NCBI GenBank assembly: GCA_964036195.1 | Contig: OZ038451.1 | Coordinates: 9,738,529 to 9,802,528 of the forward strand | DNA length: 64,000 nt | Source of the DNA: Sphaerolaimus hirsutus | Lineage: Eukaryota; Nematoda; Chromadorea; Monhysterida; Sphaerolaimidae | Direction: 5' to 3' | Translations under genes and position numbers: made by a program | In this document: piece after piece, positions 47,165 through 56,100 of the stretch | Layout: every line of letters begins with the position of its first letter | How positions within the stretch are numbered: position 1 is the stretch's first letter | The notes under the pieces: generated by a model | What the model was told of the DNA's origin: nothing | The model's database searches: none | The model's input: the letters and a program-made list of their open reading frames with translations, nothing else

Positions 47165-50100
47165 TGCACGCACGCCGGCGGGGACGCTGCCCTCGCGGCA
47201 GCGGGATTATTGAGCGGGCGTGGCCCGCGCGCTAATCTGGAGGCGGTCGGCGGCGGCTACTCCGATACCCGTTTCCAAACACGAAGGCCGCCGTCGCCGC
47301 CGACAGCGCGGTCCATGCGACCGCCGTCTCCGCGGGAATGACCTGTTGACTGACTACAAAATGTTTGGGATTCAGGACAGTGTTTGAGGCCTAGTTTCAA
47401 TCACTCCTTTTGTTGCTAGTTGACATGTTGTATTTAGTTGACTAAAAATTACCATTTTATATAGATTCATAGAGAAAATAACTGCACTGGAAGGAGAAAA
47501 AATCACTGCTGGAAAAATCACTGTACTGGAACAAGAGGAAAATTACTGGAAAAGAAAATTTAACTGTACTGTAACCAATGTACTGCTAAAATGAATGCCA
47601 ATAATGCCAAAAATGAATGCCCACACAGGCCGGATGTCAACTGAATTCAAGTCACCTCAATGTCAAGTCAACTAAATGACACAAAATAAATAGATTTGAC
47701 ATCCAACATTTGTAGCAGAGTGAAACGCGTTATGCAATTGTAAAGAATCGTGAGTTGTATAAAGGAATGCCAATAATTGACACAAACATGCTAGTTGACA
47801 TGGCAAATTCATGTCAATTCAATGTCACAAAAATTGAATATTAATTTGACAAAATCTACGAAAATTGAGTACCGCGGTTTAATTATCAGAAAAAAGTTTC
47901 GGTAAAATTGAGTTGACAGGAATTCAGTTGACATCCAGCATGTGCAAAGCGAAACACTGTAGATTCGCAATTTCTAGAATCACCGTACTGGATAAAACAA
48001 ATGCCAATAATGGGTCCACACACGGTAGATGACATCTTAGTTTGTCAATTCAATATCTAATAAATGCCGCAAAATCGATGAAAATTGACACAAATGACAG
48101 TTGACACCCAGCGTGTGTGGTACCAATGCTATCATAAAGCGCGCAGTTACCGAAAAAATAAAGCATACGGTTACCGAGAGAAATAAAGCGAGTACCAAAA
48201 ATGTGGAATTTACCGAGAGAAGGACTAGGGTTGGTAAATGAATTTTAGCAGTTGAAAATTGATTCAAAATATTAACTACTTCAAAAATTACTGGTGAAAT
48301 TTTTTGCACATAAAAATCCATAACCAACCCTGTATGAACAACCCAAAAAGTCACACAACCACCCAACTTCAAAACCAACCAAATCTCCATTTTCAATCAC
48401 CGAATCTCCCCAACAAAGTGTTCCAAAATCTACCCAACAAAATTTTCCAAAATCCCAAGCATTTTTTATTTTACTCGCCCCTCCCATGGGAAATACAAAA
48501 AAATTCGAAATGTTTTGCCTATAGAAATTTTACACTTATACCCCATAAAAATATGAGCGAGTACTTTTTTTTCGAGAAAATATGAATGTATTTACACAGT
48601 ACTCGAGTATACGTACTTTTCGAGTAAAAATTTGAAATGTTTTGTCTATAGAAATTTTACCCTTATGCCCCCATAAAAATATGAGCGAGTACTTTTTTTT
48701 GCGAAAATATTAATTTAATTACACAATACTCGAGTATACGCACTTTTCGAGTAAACGTATTTACACAGTACTCGAGTATACGTACTTTTTTTTAGAGTAA
48801 ACGTAAATACCCCATATCCTCGAATGAGACCCCTCAAGCAAATGCAGCGTGTGAAAAGGTTAGCTTATGACAACAAGGAGTGATACAAAGTGTCTCCTGT
48901 TTCGAATAACTTCTTCAAAGACAAAAAATCCCCAGGGGTCTTATTCGAGAATATACAAAACTCAATACAACAGGTGGGCGTTCGGCTCCACCTCCTCGTG
49001 CTGGTGGAAAGTAGTGGTCTGCTGGTTCGATGCAGATCCGTGGCGACGCGATGCGGATCCGTGGCGGCGAGATGTGGATCCGTGGCGGCGCGTCTCCCCC
49101 CTGCGGGTAGGGTTCGATATCGATCATGAAAAAAGCTCAATTTTGATGGTGATCCCGAACAACTACCAATCCCGGTCCCGAAATGTCAATCCCGATCCCG
49201 AAAGCCCAATCCCGATCCCGGGCAACTACCAATCCCAGTCCCAAAAGGTCAATCCCGATCCCGAAATGTCAATCCCGATCCCGATCCCGAGAGCCCAATC
49301 CCAGTCCCAAAATGTCAACCCCAGTTCCGAAATGTCAATACTGGTCCCAAAATGTCAATCCCGATCCCGAAAGCTCAATCCCTGTCCCAAAATGTCAATC
49401 CCAGTTCCGAAAAATGCCCTCAATCCCAAAAAAATCCCAGTCCCACAAAATACCAATCCCGATTCCAAAATATCACTCCTGAACCCTACCTGCCAGAGTC
49501 CGCCCTGCGCGTGTTGGTCGTGCGCGAGTCCCCCCTGCGGGAGGTAGACGGAGGGGTGCGCTCATTCTCGCGGCTACACACCGATGGGGTGTCTACCCCC
49601 TCGTACACGGAGCACTCCAGCGGGCCGGACACGTGAGGGGCGAGCGGGCCGGGCACGTGAGGGGCGGCGACGTGCAGCATCGGCATGGCGCGGGCGGGGG
49701 CACCGGCGGGAACCATGGGCAGCGAGATTCTGATTTTGGTGGGAGGGTGAGTAAATTGGAGGATTTTTGAATAACTTTTCCGAGTAAAAACGTGTTCCCT
49801 CATATGGCAAGCTTTTTTTCACATTAGGCTCTCATATCTTTGATCAAATAGATACGGAACACTTGTAATCATTGGGAAATGTGAAAAGAAAATCTACCAC
49901 TATTCCTCGAATAATCCCCCCATTCGAAACTTTTTAATGAATTACCAGGGGATCTTATTCGGGGTTTTATGGTATTTCAATTAATGTCAATTAACCTGGG
50001 CACCGGGCGCCGGCACTGAACCCCCTCGATGGCTTGACGCCTATTGCGCATCTGCGAAAAAATAACCATTTGATGGCATGTTTTCACATCTAGTGTAGTA

Positions 50101-53100
50101 GTTTGGGAAACTGTTGCAAAATTTCAGCTCAAATTGCACACCTTCAGAATTCCGAGCTAAGTTTCAGGTCAATCAGAACCTACCTACGAAAGAAATGGCA
50201 CATTCTACTCATGACATTTTTGTTTTCATCATTAGGTGTATACGCAAAAAGTTACAACATCAACGTCCCCCAACCAAAATTGAACTATTCAACCTACCTT
50301 ATTCACCGTCTTTGCGTAATAGCACAGTCCAATGATGCTCGTGAGGGAAGTGATCGCTATGCCGATTGTGACCCACATTTCGGGATTGTTCAGCAGGCTG
50401 GGGCACGACGGCGGCGGGCACTGAGTGTGAAAAATTTTCGTTGATTTTTTGCAAAATGTTTTCACTCACAATTGAACTCGCAAAATGTTAAAAGCGGTAA
50501 CTAAATGTAACTAAGTGAAAAAAAGCATGGGGTCAATACGCGGGTCAGTTGTAATTCCAGGACACGCGTACTATTCTTGCAACTCACAAGCCATCAAAAT
50601 TTTTCCACTTTTTTTCCACTTAGTTACACTTAGTTTCCGCTTTTAACATTTTGTGAGTTCAATTGTGAGTGAAAATTGTTCCACACACGTTAGTTGAAAT
50701 GGATCCCAAATGTCAACTGGCAACGACCCCGATTCAAAGCTTGAGCCCATTGTGACCCCTTTGTTATACCACGCGCCAGATGCCAGAAAATGTCACATGT
50801 CACGCACAAGTGTAAAAGTTACGTCTAATGCGCTGGAGGTAAACGACGAGTGGGAAGACCGTGCCGACGGTCATGTAAACCCGCTGGACATGTAGCTTCA
50901 AAGTGTCGATTTTCGACATTTTTGTCACTTTTCACTTTTTTCAAGTGCTAAACACTTTTGGTGAAGTCAACTATCATAAGAAATGTCATTAATTATAAGA
51001 TTTGACTGTATTCAAATAAATTCACTTTAAAGAAATGTCAAAAATAGGCACTTTGACGCTACATGTCCAGCGGGTTTACATGACCGCTGGCACGGCCTTC
51101 CAGCTCGTCGTTTACCTCCAGGGCATTTGACGTAACTTTTTACACTTGTGCGTGACATGTGACATTTTCTGGCATCTGGCGCGTGTTATAACAAAGGGGT
51201 CACAATGGGCTCAAATCGGGGTCGTTGCCAGTTGACATTTGTTGTCCATGTCAACTAGCATGTGTGGGTCAAAACAAACACTCGGTGGGTCGCAATGTGT
51301 GATGAATAAAAATTGTGATAAACTTCATAATAAACTATTCCATATTAGAAATGAAATATTACTATAAAACTGTATAATTTTTGGTTTATTATTCAGGTGA
51401 GTTCTGGTATGTTTCAACACCAAGTGCGATATCCACCGAGTGTACCAACTGAACAACGCTAGACACTAGAAGGTAGAGAAAAAACATCAGGGGATAAAGT
51501 GAAATCATCAGAAGTAAAAGAGAATGAGAACACCACACCAAACAAGCAAATTAATGCATAAACATTGCGAAAACCTCCGGAACCTGCTCTGGGAAACCAC
51601 TCAGCATGGGTCTGTGCGTCGTTGACTGAGTAGGAGCTCCCGTGGTGCTGGTCGTGGTGTGCCTGGCCGCTCTAGCATGGAACATGGCTGGGTGCAGATC
51701 ACCCCAGATCTTCGCGGTGGTGGGTGTCGGCGTAGATGTCGTTTTGACGCGTCGGAAAAAGAAACGCGGGTAGCGTCCCCCAGGGGTGGGTGTAGTGCCC
51801 CTCGTGATGGTGCTCACGGTGCTGCGCAGGGTACTGGTCACTGTGCTGGGTGGGGTACTGAGCAGGGTACTGGTCACTGTGCTGGGCGGGGTGCTGGTCA
51901 CTGTACTGGTCGGGGTACTGGTCACTGAGCTGGTCAGGGTACTGGTCACTGTGCTGGTCGGGGTACTGGTCACTGTGCTGGGCAGGGTACTGGTCACTGT
52001 GCTGGGCAGGGTACTGGTCACTGTGCTGGACAGGGTACTGGTCACTGTGCTGAATGTGGTTCTGCTCGGTGAGGGGTAAAAACTGAAGCCCACCACAACA
52101 CCAACTAAGAACACTACAAAGTAGAAGTGTTTATCAGGCTGTTACTTACTTTTTCATTCTCCAGCTGTTATCTGGTGCATCTCGCAACACTGAAATAAAA
52201 TGTCAGTTGTGTGTGGTAAAATTAAATGTGATTTTTAGTACAAGCTTTGTACTCACCCAGCCTGTTCCTCATCTGAAAATGTTGATTTTGATTTTTTTAA
52301 TATTCAAATTGAGTAAAAAACCTACAAGCACACGCACACGCACACACACACACACACACGCACACGCTTATGCACACGCTTACTATTATCACATTTCACT
52401 GGGTTCAAACGGGATTGACTTTTCGGGATTCGGGATCGGGTTACCGGGTCGGAATTAGGTTACGGGATCGGGTTTGGATGATAGCATTGAGGTTTTTGTA
52501 TCGGGGTATTTTTGGGATCGGCGACATTTTTTTGCCATCGGATTGGAGTCGGTATGGGGTGATTTTTTGGGATCGGGATTGGGAGCTGCAAAATCTCGGG
52601 ATCGGGATCGGTGTGACAGAATTGGAGTAATTGGATCGGAATTGTGTCAAAAATGGTTTATGGAGTGAGTATTGGACACCTCAAAATGGCAAAGATTCGG
52701 GATCCCGTCTGAACCCTTCTTATCACAAGATCCATATACTTTCCAAAAAACTGACCAGATTGGGGCCCTGATTGCTCCAAGCCTGCGGCGACTGGTGCGT
52801 CGTGGTTTCGTCACAGTTCTGCAAGAGATAGAAATATTTTTCAAATAGCATTCATGTTAAAAAATAACGCAATGTACACTAGTTTTTTTGGAAAAATCAT
52901 ACTATACATATTAGATTTACTGTCAGATTGCACACTAGTTTTTTTGTAAACTCATAAATCGAGTTTGATCGCAAATGAATTTACCAGTATGCGGTGTCCG
53001 CATAAAGTGTAAAATGTGAATCAAAACAGAAAAATTTTATTACTAACCCTCTATTTTGTATGACAATTGTCGTGACATTTTACACTTTACGTGGACACCG

Positions 53101-56100
53101 CATACTGGTAAACTCATTTGCAATCAAACTCGATTTATGAGTTTACAAAATACTAGTGCGCAATCTGACAGTAAATCTAATATGCATACCGTATTACCTC
53201 AAAATACCCCCATGGGGGTTTATTATTTCGCCAGCAAAATTTGAGGGGGGGTTAATTCGAGGGGGGTTTATTCGAGGGGGGTTTATTATTTCCTCAGAAA
53301 TTTTCGTAAGGACCGTAGTAAATAGTAGACATTTTCATACCCAAAACAGGTAATAAATGTGTCCAAACAGGATATATTTGGACATAAAATGTAGAGAGCT
53401 ACACATAGACTAGTTTGTGTAGCTATCTACGTTTTTTATGTCCAAATATATCCTGTTTGGACACATTCATTACCTATTTTGGGTATGAAAATGCCTACTA
53501 TTTACTACGATCCTTACAAAAATTTCTGACGAAATAATAAAAACCCCTCGAATTAAACCCCCTCGAACTAACCCCCCTCAAATTTTGCTGGCGAAATAAT
53601 AAACCCATGGGTATTTTGAGATAATATGGTATATGACAGTTGAATTACACATGACACTTTGCACGGCATACAAAAGGTTGATTTATGTGAGTAACCCACC
53701 CGGTAAAATAAAAAGTGAATTGGGAGACGGTTAAGAAATGACATAATCATTGTCAACTATAAAATCACATTGCATGACATTTAATAGGGAGCTTGACACT
53801 TTGTAAAACATTAAACAGGAACCTTGACACTTTGCATGACATTTGACATTTAATAGGGAGCTCAATTTTTCGGGATTTTATGGTGTCTATAACAAAAACT
53901 CAATCCCGATCTCAAAAAGCCAATCCCGGCCCCAATCCCGATCACAATCCCGATCTCAAAAAGACAATCCAAATTCCAATCTCCTTGAAAACTCACCTCA
54001 GTGCCCTTACCCTCCATCGATGTTTTCAAATCTGGCACGGTGCACTCCTTTTTCACTGCAAACGATTCGCGTAGCTTCGTCGCAACCAGCATGAAGAAAC
54101 CGGTGCACATCTGTGAGTAACGTTTAACAATTAAAAAAACTCAACACATGACACACTTCACATAACATTTGACACAAGGGTTCAAACTGACATAACTTTT
54201 CGAGGAGATTAGAATTTGGATTGCCTTTTTGAAATCGGGATTGTGATCGGGATTGGGATTGGAATTGTCTTTTTGAGATCGTGATCTAGATTTTAGTTGG
54301 GATTGTGATCGGGTTTTTTCTGAATCGAGATTTTACCATTCTAATAGTTGACGAAATAGTACTCATTAAATCTGTCGAGTGATACTACAATTGTGACATA
54401 AGACCCTCAGATTAATCAACAACTATTTATAGTCAGTCAGAACCTACCTAATGTGAAATCACAACCTACTCCTGGTGTGTTTTTTCATCACTGGGTCAAC
54501 ACTGCACCTACCGTAATTCCTCAAATTACCCTAGGGGGATTTATTTTTTCAAAGTGAGAATTTTGATAAAAAAACATGAAAATGATCGAAAATTAAATAT
54601 TCATGACCAGTTCCCTATGAAAAACATGACTTTTCACATCGAAAATGCATCAACACACATCTTGGACCTTCAGAGTTTCAAATTGAAAATGCACATGTCC
54701 AAAATTTACAATTTTTCAAAATCGTATTTTATGAAAGTCCCCATTTACACATTCTCACCTCAGTCAAACTATTATAACAAACCTTCTCGACGGACACGTT
54801 CTTGATGTTGAAGTCCACGTTGTTGCCGGTCAACGTCTCGATCAGCGACTCGTGATGCATCTCAGTTGATAGAAAAATAATAAATTCCAAATTTTAAAAT
54901 TTCAGTGCCTGCAAATGATAAATGAAGAAATTAACAACTCAAAAATATTAGCTCACACATTAAATTCGTTGCCTACAATTTGTTAATTGAAAATGAGTGA
55001 ACATATGTTACTTGACAAATTTTTGTCAACATAGTGTCAACTTAATAAGAGAAAACAATGTTCACTGAAATAAAACTTATGTTAGGTCGAATTAAAAATG
55101 GAAACAACACATGAAATCACCTAATGTGATAAAAATCTAAAAATTTATATGCACAATCTTGATTTGATCAAGATTGAAATCTATTTCTAAGAACAAATTC
55201 ACAACATAGATTATCAACTTACTAAAAAGGGCCCAAACACGCTAGTTAAAATCGACACCAACTGTCAACTGGTTACCTTTGAATCGAATTGGACCCAGTT
55301 GACATTAACACCATAAACTAGTGTATATGATTCCAATCTGGTAAATCTATGCACACTTAAAATCCAGATTGCTTTATGTCCATACCAACTGTCAACTGGT
55401 TACAATATCAACTGGTTCCAATTCGATTCAAAGGTAACCAGTTGACAGATGGTATCAACTTTAACTAACGTGTTTGGGTCCAAAATGACAAATCTAAACA
55501 CAAAATGAAAATGACATTCCCGATTTTTGAGATAAAAATCTAAATGGAAAACACTCGGAACGTTTTATGATGTAAATGGATAAGAGAACATTTTCAGACA
55601 TAATACAGATGGCATCAGTAATATATCTGTGTGTAGCTGATCTTGATAGAAAAGGGGTTGTGGGGAGGGGGGTTTTGGCAAAATTTTTAGGGGTTTGTTT
55701 TGCTTCACATTTTACATGACACTTTACATGATAAGAGACTACCACACTTTACAGGATACAGCATTATCTATTTAGGGGTTGGGAAACACACAAACCTATG
55801 TATAAATCATTTAGAATTTTGGGGGGTTTAAAATGTGGGGAGGTTGAAAATATTTTGGGGTTACCGTTTGTGTGTTCTCAACGCAAATTTTTGCACCCCT
55901 AAACTTTTTGAATCTACCAATTTAATTATTGTTTAATTTAATATTTTTATACTCAAAATAACGTTACCCCCTATTAAAAATACATCTGAAATGTAATGAA
56001 AATTTTTGCAAGTTAACTTAAAAGAATTGAATTATTTGGTACTGGGAGAGTATCGTTATTTTGAGTATAAAAATATTACAATAATTCAATTGGTGGATTC

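Noticed and set aside
46640-47173. Cys/Arg ORFs in the GCGCGCG repeat and CGCA tract
   Set aside because: Open frames arise from the direct repeat and microsatellite; no splice context.
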